A stretch of 64,000 nucleotides of DNA from Desulforamulus ruminis DSM 2154 (GTDB lineage: Bacteria > Bacillota > Desulfotomaculia > Desulfotomaculales > Desulfotomaculaceae): NCBI RefSeq assembly GCF_000215085.1, contig NC_015589.1, forward strand, positions 1,612,001 through 1,676,000. The letters are read 5' to 3'. The notes under the pieces are model-generated. The model searched no databases. It saw only the letters and a program-made list of their open reading frames with translations, and was not told the origin of the DNA. Positions within the stretch are counted from its first letter, which is position 1. The number at the start of each line of letters is the position of its first letter. Positions 9,272-18,460 of the stretch are shown here, one piece after another. Position numbers and translations under genes: made by a program.

Positions 9272-10633
9272 CTATTTCCACACCCTTTTAAACTTGAAGG
9301 CTTCTTGTGCATATCCCCAGACTGAAACGGGAGACATAATCATCTGATAGCATAGCAGGAATAGAAAAAAGCCGGACCAATTTTTCCTAACTCTCAAATT
9401 TAGGTTCCTGAACACATGTTTTTGATATATATATAAAATGGAATAGCTAAGGAGCGTGAGCGGGAGCACCAGCAGAGTAGCAGGCCCCACGATCCAGAAG
9501 ATACCGAAGAAAGATAAAATAAGCCCAGGCAGCCAAAAGAAAGTGTAGGCTAAATCAAGGTAGGGCATTATCAGATTAATACCAGTTAAATATTTAGTAT
9601 AAATCTGTGGTTGTTGCCAAGGTTTGGTTATTTTAAGTGCTTCAATCATTCCACGGGCCCACCGAGATCGTTGCCTTGCAAACACATGAACTGTATTAGG
9701 AACGTTGGTAAAAGCAACAGCTAGCGGCTCAAAATAGGTCTTCCAGTTATGCCTCAGGAGGTTCCAGGTTAGCACAATATCTTCCCCTATAGCATCCGGC
9801 CACCCGCCGATTTCCCGAACACATTCCGTCTTATATACGCTGTAGGCGCCCTGAGCTACCAGCGTCCCTTGATAAAGTCCCTGTAACCTTTTGATGGAAG
9901 CAATGCTAAGAAAGTAATCCCATTCCTGTATCTTTGTGATGATGTTTTCACGGCTGTTACGTACCAGCACCGAACCAGCAACGGCACAGACCTCCTTAGG
10001 CGAGCTTTCTATCCGTGCAACCAGGTATCTCACTGCGGATGAATGCAGCAGCGTGTCTGCATCCAATGTGATTATAAGATCGGTAAAAACATGTTTTAGT
10101 CCTGTATTTAAGGCATTGTATTTTCCGGGTTTTTCCTCCTGAATTACAGTGATATCCAATGCCAGCTTTTCTCCTGCTTTTAAAGCAACAAAGGAAGTGT
10201 CATCCCTGGAGCCATTATCAATGACAAACACTTTGATTTTGCCGGTATAATCCTGCTTGGCAATGTATGCTAAGGTATTTTCGATATTTTCAGCTTCGTT
10301 TCTGGCGGCGATAAGAATCGTGATATCCTTTGATGGGTATTCGTTCTTAAAAGGCGGCTGTTTGTCAAAAATCAGGCTGACCACCAAAAAGGCGTTCATA
10401 TAACCAGGGATATAAGCAATGCCGATGATAATAAGCAGCGATATAGGCAAAGTAACAATTTTCGATAGATCAATCAACCAGGGAATGGAAACATAAATCG
10501 AAAAACATATCCATAGAAGAGAAAAAAAGTGACTAAGCGCAAACTTCATTATAACCGGGATATATCGTGTATCCTGCTTTTTAGTCTGTATATTTGTCTG
10601 TAAAGATACTTTAAAATTATCTTCAAGTTTCAC
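9272..10633 (-). CDS. Family 2 processive glycosyltransferase (PgaC/IcaA-like)
   Basis: A 453-residue membrane glycosyltransferase. Two helices lie at the N-terminus (about 31-90), then the GT-A catalytic domain (about 103-330) with DNGSRDD (139-145), the metal-binding DAD (191-193), the acceptor-side GEDIVLTW (283-290) and the product-binding QRSRW (321-325); three to four helices follow at the C-terminus. This is the layout of synthases that polymerise and export beta-linked polysaccharides such as poly-N-acetylglucosamine. Such enzymes are often activated by c-di-GMP, but no PilZ domain is fused here. The gene is single and convergent with the second MCP gene. The exact polymer is inference. 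Confidence 0.85.
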   Translation of the reverse strand: MKLEDNFKVSLQTNIQTKKQDTRYIPVIMKFALSHFFSLLWICFSIYVSIPWLIDLSKIVTLPISLLIIIGIAYIPGYMNAFLVVSLIFDKQPPFKNEYPSKDITILIAARNEAENIENTLAYIAKQDYTGKIKVFVIDNGSRDDTSFVALKAGEKLALDITVIQEEKPGKYNALNTGLKHVFTDLIITLDADTLLHSSAVRYLVARIESSPKEVCAVAGSVLVRNSRENIITKIQEWDYFLSIASIKRLQGLYQGTLVAQGAYSVYKTECVREIGGWPDAIGEDIVLTWNLLRHNWKTYFEPLAVAFTNVPNTVHVFARQRSRWARGMIEALKITKPWQQPQIYTKYLTGINLIMPYLDLAYTFFWLPGLILSFFGIFWIVGPATLLVLPLTLLSYSILYIYQKHVFRNLNLRVRKNWSGFFLFLLCYQMIMSPVSVWGYAQEAFKFKRVWK

Positions 10634-10711
10634 ATCTCTTTATTCCCCTTCATTTTCAATAAGACACAAACAACTTTACTATAGTGGTTATATAAAAATC
10701 ATTTGCTGTTC

Positions 10712-10722
10712 TTGCACCCAAT
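10712..10722 (-). promoter_or_regulatory. Variant ATTGGGTGCAA box upstream of glycosyltransferase
   Basis: On the minus strand AAAAAACATCGATTGGGTGCAA lies 78 bp before the start codon. It matches the ComFB upstream region (AAAAAACATCAATTGGGAACAA) in 19 of 22 bases. Confidence 0.35.
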
Positions 10723-10784
10723 CGATGTTTTTTTGTTTCCAATATTGTCTGATCGGCAGATCATAAGAGCCTAGCTCACATAAA

Positions 10785-10833
10785 AAAGAAAACGGGGGCA
10801 TTTACGTTTAAATGACCCGTCTTCTTTTCTAAA
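10785..10833. terminator. Terminator-like hairpin in a 520-bp gene-free stretch
   Basis: AACGGGGGCATTTA pairs with TTAAATGACCCGT around an ACG loop with one bulge, flanked by A-rich and T-rich arms (AAAAAAGAAA, CTTCTTTTCT), so it could act in both directions. The stretch 10634-11153 otherwise holds the box at 10712 and a perfect AAATAAG-TATT-CTTATTT palindrome at about 10911. No convincing gene was seen. Confidence 0.45.
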
Positions 10834-11153
10834 GTAAACAGTGTCTTAAGAGCAAAAAAAGCTCCATTTAAAACAAGAGCATCTCGGCCTGCCATTTTTA
10901 TGTTAAACTAAAATAAGTATTCTTATTTGCAGATATATAAAACACGATGTTGTGAGATTAGGGAAACGGCGATCACCCATGAAAAATTATATTGGCGGGA
11001 AAAACGGAATACGCTTTTACTATTAGCGAACATCTGCATGATGTTATTATATTTTCTGGCTGTAGTTCCATGGATGATCCCGCTAGAACATCGGACAAGC
11101 CTAGGGGAGCATTAGGCCTGTGTAAAAGAAAACTACGTAAAGAAGGATAATAA

Positions 11154-11729
11154 ATGCATACAGATATCTCAATTAGAATGGCAACAGAAGCAGACGCAAA
11201 AGAAATCCTGGAAATTTACGCCCCTTATATTACAGATACCGCCGTCACTTTTGAATATAGTATACCATCCGTTGCAGAATTTTCACAGCGAATTAGGGAT
11301 ACTTTGCAAATGTATCCCTATATAGTTGCCCTTGAAGACGACCGTATTGTCGGCTATGCGTATGCGTCGGCGTTCAAGAAACGCGCGGCATACAATTGGG
11401 CGGTCGAAACCACCGTGTATTTAAAACAGGATTGCAGGGGACGGGGTTTGGGCAAAAAGCTATATTTCGCTTTGGAAGAAATTTTAAAACGCCAGAATAT
11501 TATTAACTTGAATGCCTGCATTGCATACACGCTCGATGAGGACGCACATCTGGACAATACAAGTACAATTTTTCATGAGCATTTAGGATACACGAAGGTA
11601 GCACATTTCACGAAATGCGGCTATAAATTCGGCGCCTGGTATGATATGATTTGGATGGAAAAAATGCTTGGGGAGCATCCGAGCAATCCTGATCCGGTTA
11701 TCCCAATAACAGAATTACAAGTATTATGA
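11154..11729 (+). CDS. GNAT N-acetyltransferase, phosphinothricin acetyltransferase-like
   Basis: A 191-residue GNAT-fold enzyme of the Pat/YncA group, which moves acetyl from acetyl-CoA to small amines such as phosphinothricin or methionine sulfoximine. It shows the family start IRMATEADAKEILEIYAPYI, the ETTVYL strand and the acetyl-CoA loop CRGRGLGKKL (Q/RxxGxG). The ribosome site AGAAGGAT precedes the ATG. It stands alone; detoxification of an amino acid analogue is inferred from the family. Confidence 0.82.
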   Translation: MHTDISIRMATEADAKEILEIYAPYITDTAVTFEYSIPSVAEFSQRIRDTLQMYPYIVALEDDRIVGYAYASAFKKRAAYNWAVETTVYLKQDCRGRGLGKKLYFALEEILKRQNIINLNACIAYTLDEDAHLDNTSTIFHEHLGYTKVAHFTKCGYKFGAWYDMIWMEKMLGEHPSNPDPVIPITELQVL

Positions 11730-11908
11730 GCGTAACTTTAAGTTCGAAATCAACTGGGGTTATTCATATAACTCTCTCTGTATTCACAATAAAAATTATT
11801 ACTCAAGCCGAGAGCCAAAAAGGTTTTCGGCTTGACTTATATAGAAGCATGATATAGCGCCACAAAAAGGAATCTAAAATTACCGTAACACACTTAGACG
11901 AATACTCG

Positions 11909-11946
11909 AAGCCCAATTTTTAATAGCTTCTCCAATGGGCTTTATT
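11909..11946 (+). terminator. Terminator-like hairpin after the acetyltransferase gene
   Basis: AAGCCCA (11909-11915) pairs with TGGGCTT (11936-11942), followed by TATTT. The gene-free stretch 11730-12089 holds two more hairpins: CAAGCCGA/TCGGCTTG at 11804-11834 and AAACCATGG/CCGTGGTTT at about 11986-12014, the latter followed by ATACTTTT. Which one ends the transcript is unclear. Confidence 0.4.
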
Positions 11947-12089
11947 TGTGCTTAATTTTAGTCGGTAGATTCATAAAAGGCAAAAAACCATGGAGAGAAG
12001 ATTCCGTGGTTTATACTTTTAAGATATGTTATTAAGGATTATAGGATATACCGAAATTTTAAGTCGTCCTTTTACGGAACATGGTGACG

Positions 12090-13409
12090 TTAGGGGGATG
12101 CTTTAGGGATACAGAGCTTTATTTTGAAGATTCTCTTTTCCTGATCTGCCTCTATGAATATCAGGCCACCCAAGCCTTCAATTGTCTCCTTTATGATTCG
12201 TAACCCAAAACCGTGAAAATCCTTGCTTTCTTTTGTGGTTTCCAGTTCACCGTCCTTCCATAATAATTCGTTAAATGAGTTGGAAACCTCAATGGTTGCC
12301 CAATCCGGGTTGCCGCTGCTCGTGATTTCAATGAACGGTTCTGGACCGGATACCTTATTGCAGGCTTCTATGGCATTGTTAATTACGTTTGAAAAAATAC
12401 GGACAATATCCAGATCCGTTATTGAAATATTTTCAGGGAGATGTGCAACCGCCGAAAAACGTATGCTCTTTTCCTCGCAGGTGTTAGCTGCATCCTGCAA
12501 AATGGCGTCCAGTAAAACATTATTGGAATAGGCTTTATGAACAAGTACGTCTCGCTGCATGGTATCATGAATGTCGTCCAGCATTCGGGCGGCCTTCTCA
12601 TACTCTTGACTGTACAACAAAGTTTTCATGGAAGTCATCATACTTTTGTAATCATGCCGAAATGCCCGATAGCTTTCCGTAAATTTGCGGTAGGATTGAT
12701 AATGCCGCATTTGGCGGGAAAGCTGCTCCTGTAATTGACGGGTATGCAGCTCGTACTCAAGTAATTCTGAGACCTTAGTCGTGTGGTAAAGGACAAGTAG
12801 CCACAATTTACTTATGATGCAGGATATTAAGTATAAGGAAGAAAGCCAGGATTGCCTAATTTCATCATGGAAACGCCCGTCGTTAATAAGTGTGAGAAAT
12901 ACCAATTGGATGAACAGGTAAACGACTACAAATCTAAGCTGTTCCTTGTTATAAAGCAAGTGTCTGGCTGATGTATCCGGCACAATTACCTTACGGATAA
13001 ACAGGCTGAACAGTATGGAAAGGAGAACCGCTAATGCGAATATCGTAATATAATAGGTTTCCTGTTGGAGAACATCTTTGATGCTGGTATGTAAAACGAA
13101 GGCATAAATCGAAAAAATAATTCCTCTGCTGCTGTATAAGGAAAACATGTAGAGGCTACCTGCATAAAGAATTTGCAGCCAGTTTCCATAAAATAGCAGG
13201 TGAAAGGCCAACATTATGGAGCCCATAATGAGGTAGACAGCGAACCGATGATCCAACAACAAATAGGATGGTATGGCAATACCGATATTAATGGCAACTG
13301 CAGCTAAATAAAAAAGCCAATGGCTTCTTTTAGGCGGAAACATCTTTTTGAAATAAAGAAGAACAAAGACATCATAAATAATCAGTGAAGCGAGCCCTAA
13401 TAGCTGCAT
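12090..13409 (-). CDS. AgrC-like sensor histidine kinase (GHKL)
   Basis: A 439-residue membrane kinase: about six transmembrane helices in residues 1-210, a dimerisation segment with the phospho-accepting histidine H252 in FRHDYKSMM, and a C-terminal GHKL ATPase domain with N box (IFSNVINNAIEAC) and G box (GFGLRIIKE). This is the layout of AgrC/ComD-type kinases that sense peptides. It is read from the gene just upstream, a LytTR response regulator, with a 17-bp gap. No AgrB-like peptidase or AgrD-like peptide was found in the window, so the ligand is unknown. Confidence 0.9.
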   Translation of the reverse strand: MQLLGLASLIIYDVFVLLYFKKMFPPKRSHWLFYLAAVAINIGIAIPSYLLLDHRFAVYLIMGSIMLAFHLLFYGNWLQILYAGSLYMFSLYSSRGIIFSIYAFVLHTSIKDVLQQETYYITIFALAVLLSILFSLFIRKVIVPDTSARHLLYNKEQLRFVVVYLFIQLVFLTLINDGRFHDEIRQSWLSSLYLISCIISKLWLLVLYHTTKVSELLEYELHTRQLQEQLSRQMRHYQSYRKFTESYRAFRHDYKSMMTSMKTLLYSQEYEKAARMLDDIHDTMQRDVLVHKAYSNNVLLDAILQDAANTCEEKSIRFSAVAHLPENISITDLDIVRIFSNVINNAIEACNKVSGPEPFIEITSSGNPDWATIEVSNSFNELLWKDGELETTKESKDFHGFGLRIIKETIEGLGGLIFIEADQEKRIFKIKLCIPKASP

Positions 13410-13426
13410 GATTTTTCTCCCCCTTG

Positions 13427-14164
13427 TCAGTAACCATGAATGCTGGCACGGCTGATATAGTCAGCGAACGCCTGCCTGACTTGTTTCATGTATGTGACAC
13501 CAATCGGGATGTTTGCGCCCGTCTTCAGAAATAGGCTGTTCTGCTGAAACTTTGAAATGTAGGGCAGGTTCACAATATACGAACGGTGGATGCGGACAAA
13601 ACCCTTACCCAGCAGTCGGGTTTGCAGCTCTTCCATTGTTGAATAGAAGTTGACGGTTTCCATTCCGTTGTAATGAACCGTTACGACCCGTTTCCAAATT
13701 TCAAAAAAAGAAATATTTTTGACCGGGATCACTTTTTGTATATTACCTGACTCACATATAAACATATCGGTTTCCTTTTTTTGAACCAATGCCACAGCCC
13801 GGAGAAATACCTGCTCAAATCTATCTGTAGAAGTTGCTGATTTCAGCAAATACTGGACAGGCGAAATATCATAAGCATCGTAAACATAGTCCTCACTTGT
13901 GGTCAAAAAAACAATTTCCGACTTGCATTCAAGTTCCCTGAGCTTCCTTGCGGTGTCCATTCCATTTAGCTTACCCATGAGGATATCCAGATAGATGATA
14001 TCCGCTTGATGCGGTGAATCGGCCAAATGAAACAGCAATTCTTCTCCGCTGTTGAAAGAGGAAATTATAACTTCTATATTGTTTTTCTTCGCTATTTTTT
14101 CAATCAGCCAGGCATATTGGTTGAGAGTTTCCCGATTATCATCACATAGAAATACTGTCAACAT
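13427..14164 (-). CDS. LytTR-family response regulator (AgrA-like)
   Basis: A 245-residue response regulator: receiver domain at 1-125 with DD at 8-9 and phospho-acceptor D60 in YLDILMG, then a LytTR DNA-binding domain at about 140-240 (FVRIHRSYIVNLPYI). It is the partner of the histidine kinase that follows on the same strand. LytTR regulators bind pairs of short direct repeats. The start ATG at 14164 is preceded by AAGGATGG. Confidence 0.92.
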   Translation of the reverse strand: MLTVFLCDDNRETLNQYAWLIEKIAKKNNIEVIISSFNSGEELLFHLADSPHQADIIYLDILMGKLNGMDTARKLRELECKSEIVFLTTSEDYVYDAYDISPVQYLLKSATSTDRFEQVFLRAVALVQKKETDMFICESGNIQKVIPVKNISFFEIWKRVVTVHYNGMETVNFYSTMEELQTRLLGKGFVRIHRSYIVNLPYISKFQQNSLFLKTGANIPIGVTYMKQVRQAFADYISRASIHGY

Positions 14165-14538
14165 AATTATTCACCATCCTTTCTTCCTGGTAGCACACTT
14201 TTCTCAGGCAACGACAGGGAACCCATTTCTGTTTTTCCTTAATCACTGTGCCTATCCTCTCTGTTCCACCTAGGAGTATAGTAGTATAAACACATTATAC
14301 ACTGCATTTTAATTATAGATATATATTGAATTGTTAATGTTAAACAAAACCATGAATCTTATATTAATAACCAAAAAGTATCATTGGCAACTAATAATCA
14401 CCTTGCGAACGGCTTTCTTTGTGATGCTTTAAACAAAAATATGATAAAAGGAAGCCCCTTTATCGCCATGGAAGCCCTGGAACACATCCATGGCGTTGGT
14501 AAACTGTGGCAACCCGCCTTGCCACCTAGAACTGAAAA

Positions 14539-14575
14539 GGCAACCAGCACGGCCGTGGTAGCCTGGCTGGTTGCC
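14539..14575. repeat. Perfect 10-bp inverted repeat in a 480-bp gene-free stretch
   Basis: GGCAACCAGC (14539-14548) and GCTGGTTGCC (14566-14575) enclose 17 bases. No T-run follows, so it is not an obvious terminator. The stretch 14165-14645 also contains a 64-codon open frame from a TTG at 14384 whose protein was not recognised and which lacks a ribosome site; I do not annotate it as a gene. Confidence 0.4.
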
Positions 14576-14645
14576 TAATTCAGACCCATCAAACAAGAAC
14601 TCTCAAAAACTGTCTTATGGGGCGGCGCGAATTTTAACCTTATTT

Positions 14646-15083
14646 TTACCGAATAATTAACACCGGGCAGGGAGCATGCCGGGAAACCCGGTTGCTTACG
14701 CTACCCATAATGTAGCCCTTAATTTCTCCCAAGCCACGGCTTCCCATAACAATCAGATCATAACCTTCCCTTTTTGCTTTTTCAAGAATTTCATCGGCGG
14801 GTTGACCTGTAACCGAGCAAGTATCCACTTCTATTCCTTTATCCGTGACGGAGGTTGCATACTGATCCAGCAGTTCCTGACCATGGCTTACCAATTCATC
14901 TAAAATGGACTGTTGGGCATGGCCTAATCGATCCACGGCGCTATTCACGTAGGGGGGTAGACTTGGAACTACATGGATCAAAGTGACCTTTGAACCGAGT
15001 TTCCGGGCTAATTCAATGGTGTGTGTTAAAGCCTTTTCAGCACGCTCAGAACCATCCAGGGGGACCAGTATTTTTTGGTACAT
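14646..15083 (-). CDS. Universal stress protein, UspA family
   Basis: A 145-residue single-domain Usp protein. It begins YQKILVPLDGSERAEKAL and carries the ATP-binding signature GSRGLGEIKGYIMGSVS (G-2x-G-9x-G-S), so it belongs to the nucleotide-binding branch. These proteins support survival under stress by unknown mechanisms. The ribosome site AAAGGAGG precedes the ATG. It is monocistronic, with no partner gene that would refine its role. Confidence 0.92.
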   Translation of the reverse strand: MYQKILVPLDGSERAEKALTHTIELARKLGSKVTLIHVVPSLPPYVNSAVDRLGHAQQSILDELVSHGQELLDQYATSVTDKGIEVDTCSVTGQPADEILEKAKREGYDLIVMGSRGLGEIKGYIMGSVSNRVSRHAPCPVLIIR

Positions 15084-15367
15084 TGCAAATCCTCCTTTTC
15101 GTTTTTTGCTCTATTTCTAGGTAAAAAACAAAATCCCTGCTATTATCTTGAAGGAATGCAAAATGTTTCCCTATCTTTCCCTGGAGGTTGCTCCAGAATG
15201 ATTCATGGATCGACTGTTACTCTCCCATCGACCACCTCCATACTTTAATTTATTAAAGATTATGAACAGCATATTAAAATTAGTATGCTTTTTTATACGC
15301 CAATTTTTGTACATAGGGTAAAAACCAGGTAAAAACAATATTTAGTGTATTCTATTTCATTTGTATT

Positions 15368-15396
15368 TTGACAAGTTTAACCATTCTGTGTTATAT
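15368..15396 (+). promoter_or_regulatory. Promoter of tRNA-Gly
   Basis: TTGACA (15368-15373), 17-bp spacer, TTATAT (15391-15396), placed 13 bp before the tRNA. The rest of the gap 15084-15367 is AT-rich with no other feature seen. Confidence 0.8.
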
Positions 15397-15409
15397 TATT
15401 TTTATCAAT

Positions 15410-15484
15410 GCGGAAGTGGCTCAGTGGTAGAGCATCGCCTTGCCAAGGCGAGGGTCGCGGGTTCGAATCCCGTCTTCCGCTCCA
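15410..15484 (+). tRNA. tRNA-Gly(GCC)
   Basis: Full cloverleaf: acceptor GCGGAAG/CTTCCGC, anticodon loop TTGCCAA giving GCC, T arm GCGGG-TTCGAAT-CCCGT, discriminator T at 15481, and a genomically encoded CCA. It reads GGC/GGU glycine codons. Confidence 0.97.
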
Positions 15485-15543
15485 TTTCTTTTAGGACGGG
15501 GTGAAACCCCCTGCTTTTTATTTATTTTTGATGGATCAATTTT

Positions 15544-15575
15544 AAAAGACCGGGCGGCATGCCGTCCGGTCTTTT
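15544..15575. terminator. Bidirectional terminator between tRNA-Gly and nitroreductase
   Basis: AAAAGACCGGGCGGC pairs with GCCGTCCGGTCTTTT around a short loop; T tracts exist on both strands. It serves the tRNA from the left and the nitroreductase from the right. Confidence 0.8.
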
Positions 15576-15629
15576 CGTTTGTTGTCAGCAAAGTGGTGAA
15601 TTAAGGCTAAAGGACAAGCCAGCTTGAGT

Positions 15630-16193
15630 TTAGGATGTTGCCGTAAAAATAAGCGCCGGCTTGCGTTTCGGTGGGGGGAGTTCCGTCTCGGGATAACCGA
15701 TGATGAGAGGACACACCAACTTATATTTGGCAGGGATGTTGTACTTGCTTTTAAAAAGATCGGAATCACAAATGTGTTCGGCAAAACCCACCCAGCAGGT
15801 ACCTAACCCGTACTCTCTGGAAGCAAGCATGATATTGCCGGCCGCCAGAGTGGAGTCGTAGACATACCAGTGGGATTCCGTATTGCCATAAATAATGAGT
15901 AAGCAGGGTGCATTATAAAATATGTTGAAACTGTCGTCCTTCAGCCAATTCTTATACTGCTGCATATAAGGATACTTTTCCATATTTGCCAGCCAATGGC
16001 TTTTCGCTTCGTCGGATATCCGCTTCATCTCTTGGAGATCGGTGATAACGACAAATCCCCAGGGCTGATTCCCTGAGCCGGTGGCTGCCTTGGTTCCCAG
16101 GGAAATTAATTCATCAATGACCTCCGGGGGAACCGCCTTAGCGGCAAACTTTCTTACACTGCGCCGTCCATTGATGCATTCCAGCACATTCAT
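15630..16193 (-). CDS. Nitroreductase family protein (FMN-dependent)
   Basis: A 187-residue nitroreductase-fold enzyme using FMN and NAD(P)H to reduce nitro or quinone compounds. Family marks are the N-terminal RRSVRKF FMN-binding motif, SGNQPWGFVVI and the C-terminal GLGTCWVGF loop followed by GYPE. The start is set at ATG 16193, nine bases after AGGAG; the frame is open to a TTG three codons earlier. The physiological substrate is unknown. Confidence 0.9.
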   Translation of the reverse strand: MNVLECINGRRSVRKFAAKAVPPEVIDELISLGTKAATGSGNQPWGFVVITDLQEMKRISDEAKSHWLANMEKYPYMQQYKNWLKDDSFNIFYNAPCLLIIYGNTESHWYVYDSTLAAGNIMLASREYGLGTCWVGFAEHICDSDLFKSKYNIPAKYKLVCPLIIGYPETELPPPKRKPALIFTATS

Positions 16194-16265
16194 ACTGGTC
16201 AACTCCTTTCTGTTTTTATCATCAATAATTAGGCGCCAAAGATTATTTTCCTTCCTTTTATTTCC

Positions 16266-17201
16266 TTATATTTGCTTGCCGCCGGCCAAAAGAATCTTTT
16301 TTTCTTTTTCTGCTGTTTCCGGCCTGGAAGTTAAAAAGACTCCGGTAATGATCATGCAGGCACTGAACAATTTAAACAAGCTGAAGTCTTCCCCAAGAAT
16401 GAAAATAGAGAGAATGATGGTAAAAACCGGTACCAGATTGATAAAAATAGCGGTTTTCGGCGCTCCAATTTTTTGTATGGCCATTAACTGGAATAAATAG
16501 CCCAGTACCGAAGCGAATATGGACATATAGAGGATGGATAACCACCCCCCGGCGGTTGTATGAGGCAGGTAGCTCATGGGTTTTTCCCATAAGACAAAGG
16601 GAATGGAAACAATGGTGCATACCAGAAAAGTATAGGCAGTGACGGTCAGAGGGGAAAGCTGATGTTTCTGCATCACCCTCCTGCAAAGCAAACTGTAGAA
16701 GGCAAAGCACCACACCGCCACAAACATAACTATATCTCCCTTATTAAATTGCAAATGAGCCACTTCACGCCAATGTCCGTTGGTAACCGTTAGGAACACC
16801 CCCAGGAAGGAGAGCAAAATTCCTAAGACCCGGGAGGGAGAAAACTTTTCATGGAAAAGAAGGATGGCTAAAAGGGCCGTTACCATGGGATTGGTGGAAC
16901 CAATGAGAGAGGAGTTGATGGCGGTAGTATACTGCAAGCTTAAGAAAAACAAGCTGTGATATAAAAAAGTCCCTTGTATACCTAAAAAGATCAACGACGG
17001 CCATTCTTTTTTTCTAGGTAACCAATTGTTTGGTTGTCGTATGTATAAAATGAGGAAGATAAAAGGCAGGGCAAAGAAAAAACGCCAAAAGGTTAAGGCA
17101 AAGGGGGGGAATTCCACTACCGCCATTTTTCCGGTTATAAATGCGCCGGACCAAAATAAAGCGGTTAAGACCATTAACAGATAAACACGATTAATAGACA
17201 T
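16266..17201 (-). CDS. EamA/DMT-superfamily transporter
   Basis: A 311-residue protein with ten predicted transmembrane helices in two EamA repeats (about 8-140 and 152-298), the layout of drug/metabolite exporters for amino acids and similar solutes. Ribosome site AGAGGT before the ATG. It is divergent from the LysR gene at 17340 across about 140 bp, so that regulator most likely controls it. The substrate cannot be predicted. Confidence 0.9.
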   Translation of the reverse strand: MSINRVYLLMVLTALFWSGAFITGKMAVVEFPPFALTFWRFFFALPFIFLILYIRQPNNWLPRKKEWPSLIFLGIQGTFLYHSLFFLSLQYTTAINSSLIGSTNPMVTALLAILLFHEKFSPSRVLGILLSFLGVFLTVTNGHWREVAHLQFNKGDIVMFVAVWCFAFYSLLCRRVMQKHQLSPLTVTAYTFLVCTIVSIPFVLWEKPMSYLPHTTAGGWLSILYMSIFASVLGYLFQLMAIQKIGAPKTAIFINLVPVFTIILSIFILGEDFSLFKLFSACMIITGVFLTSRPETAEKEKKILLAGGKQI

Positions 17202-17339
17202 GGGTTACCTCTCTTTTACTCCTAGATTCTTTAATTTATAGCTTTTATGTACAGCTTATTGTATCATAAGGAAAAGTAAAACAAAAATAGATAGTTTTTA
17301 TGAGATTAATCGTTTTTAGTGATAGCAGGGGGGACGAAA

Positions 17340-18263
17340 GTGGAATTAAGACAGTTAAAGATCTTTCAGGTTGTAGCCAAAGAATGTAACTTTACCCGGG
17401 CGGCGGAGCTCCTCGGTTATGCACAATCCAATGTTACGGCACAGATCCGTTTGTTGGAAAACGAATTAGGAACCAAATTGTTTGAAAGGTTGGGGAAACG
17501 GGTCCATCTTACCCAAGAGGGGGAGAAACTGCTGTCTTATGCTCAGCAAATTTTAAATTTGTCTTTAGAGGCCAAGGAGGCGCTCTCAACATCGAAGGTT
17601 CCCCAGGGAACCATTACCATTGGTGTGGCGGAATCCTTATGTGTCTTCCGGCTGCCCAAATTATTTATAGAATACTGCAAACGATACCCTCAGGTGAAAT
17701 TAATCCTTAAATTAGGAACTTCCTCCGATTTTCACCGCTGGCTTAGAGATAATACTGTGGATATCGCTTTTTTTCTTGATGCAAAAATTGAAGCACCGGA
17801 TTTGGAAGTGGTTGCTTTTTTTCCGGAGCCCATGGCCATTGTTGGAAACACCGAACACCGTCTGGTGCCAAGGGGCTGTATTGAACCTAGGGATTTTCAA
17901 GATGAGTGCGTAATTCTTACGGAATGCGGCTGCAGTTACCGGGTGGCATTGGAAAAAATTCTTGACGAAGCCGGAATTCAACTCCACGCCACGCTGGAAT
18001 TAGGCAGTGTGGAAGCCATTAAACAATTTGCGGCAGGGGGCATGGGCATTGCGCTGCTGCCTAAAGCTGTTGTGGAAACAGAATTGCAACAGCATAAGAT
18101 TGCAGATTTGCACTGGGTTGGACCGGAATTCTCCATGTATACGCAGGTGATTTACAAAAAAGATAAATGGCTTTCCCCTACTCTATTATCCTTGCTGAAT
18201 TTAATTAAAGAATATCTGGCTTCCCCGGAAGAGGATGCGGCTCTCACGGATAAGACAGGATAA
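17340..18263 (+). CDS. LysR-family transcriptional regulator
   Basis: A 307-residue regulator: winged helix-turn-helix at 1-60 (NFTRAAELLGYAQSNVTAQIRLLE) and a two-lobed substrate-binding domain at about 88-290. The start is GTG 17340 because AGGGGGG lies just upstream and the protein then begins VELRQLKIF as in the family. Divergent from the EamA transporter gene, the classic arrangement for control of that gene and of itself. The co-inducer is unknown. Confidence 0.93.
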   Translation: MELRQLKIFQVVAKECNFTRAAELLGYAQSNVTAQIRLLENELGTKLFERLGKRVHLTQEGEKLLSYAQQILNLSLEAKEALSTSKVPQGTITIGVAESLCVFRLPKLFIEYCKRYPQVKLILKLGTSSDFHRWLRDNTVDIAFFLDAKIEAPDLEVVAFFPEPMAIVGNTEHRLVPRGCIEPRDFQDECVILTECGCSYRVALEKILDEAGIQLHATLELGSVEAIKQFAAGGMGIALLPKAVVETELQQHKIADLHWVGPEFSMYTQVIYKKDKWLSPTLLSLLNLIKEYLASPEEDAALTDKTG

Positions 18264-18460
18264 TGGGATGATGTAAGATGGATTCTCTGCAAGTGGACAT
18301 ATGGCGAAACACCCTGTAAAATCTATTGTAAAAGGTTTATCCTATTTCCCACCCGGCTTATTATAACTAAGTGGATTTATAAGTTGAGAGCAATAATTTT
18401 AAACTTTTTATCAGGTTTATGGTATATTGGTTCGAAAATATATAAAGGCTAGGGATTTGC

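Noticed and set aside
10927-11115. 62-codon plus-strand frame with a hydrophobic segment
   Set aside because: Starts at TTG with no ribosome site, no family resemblance, and lies in a hairpin-rich intergenic stretch.
14384-14578. 64-codon plus-strand frame ending in an inverted repeat
   Set aside because: TTG start without ribosome site; the C-terminus is dictated by the palindrome at 14539-14575; no recognisable protein.
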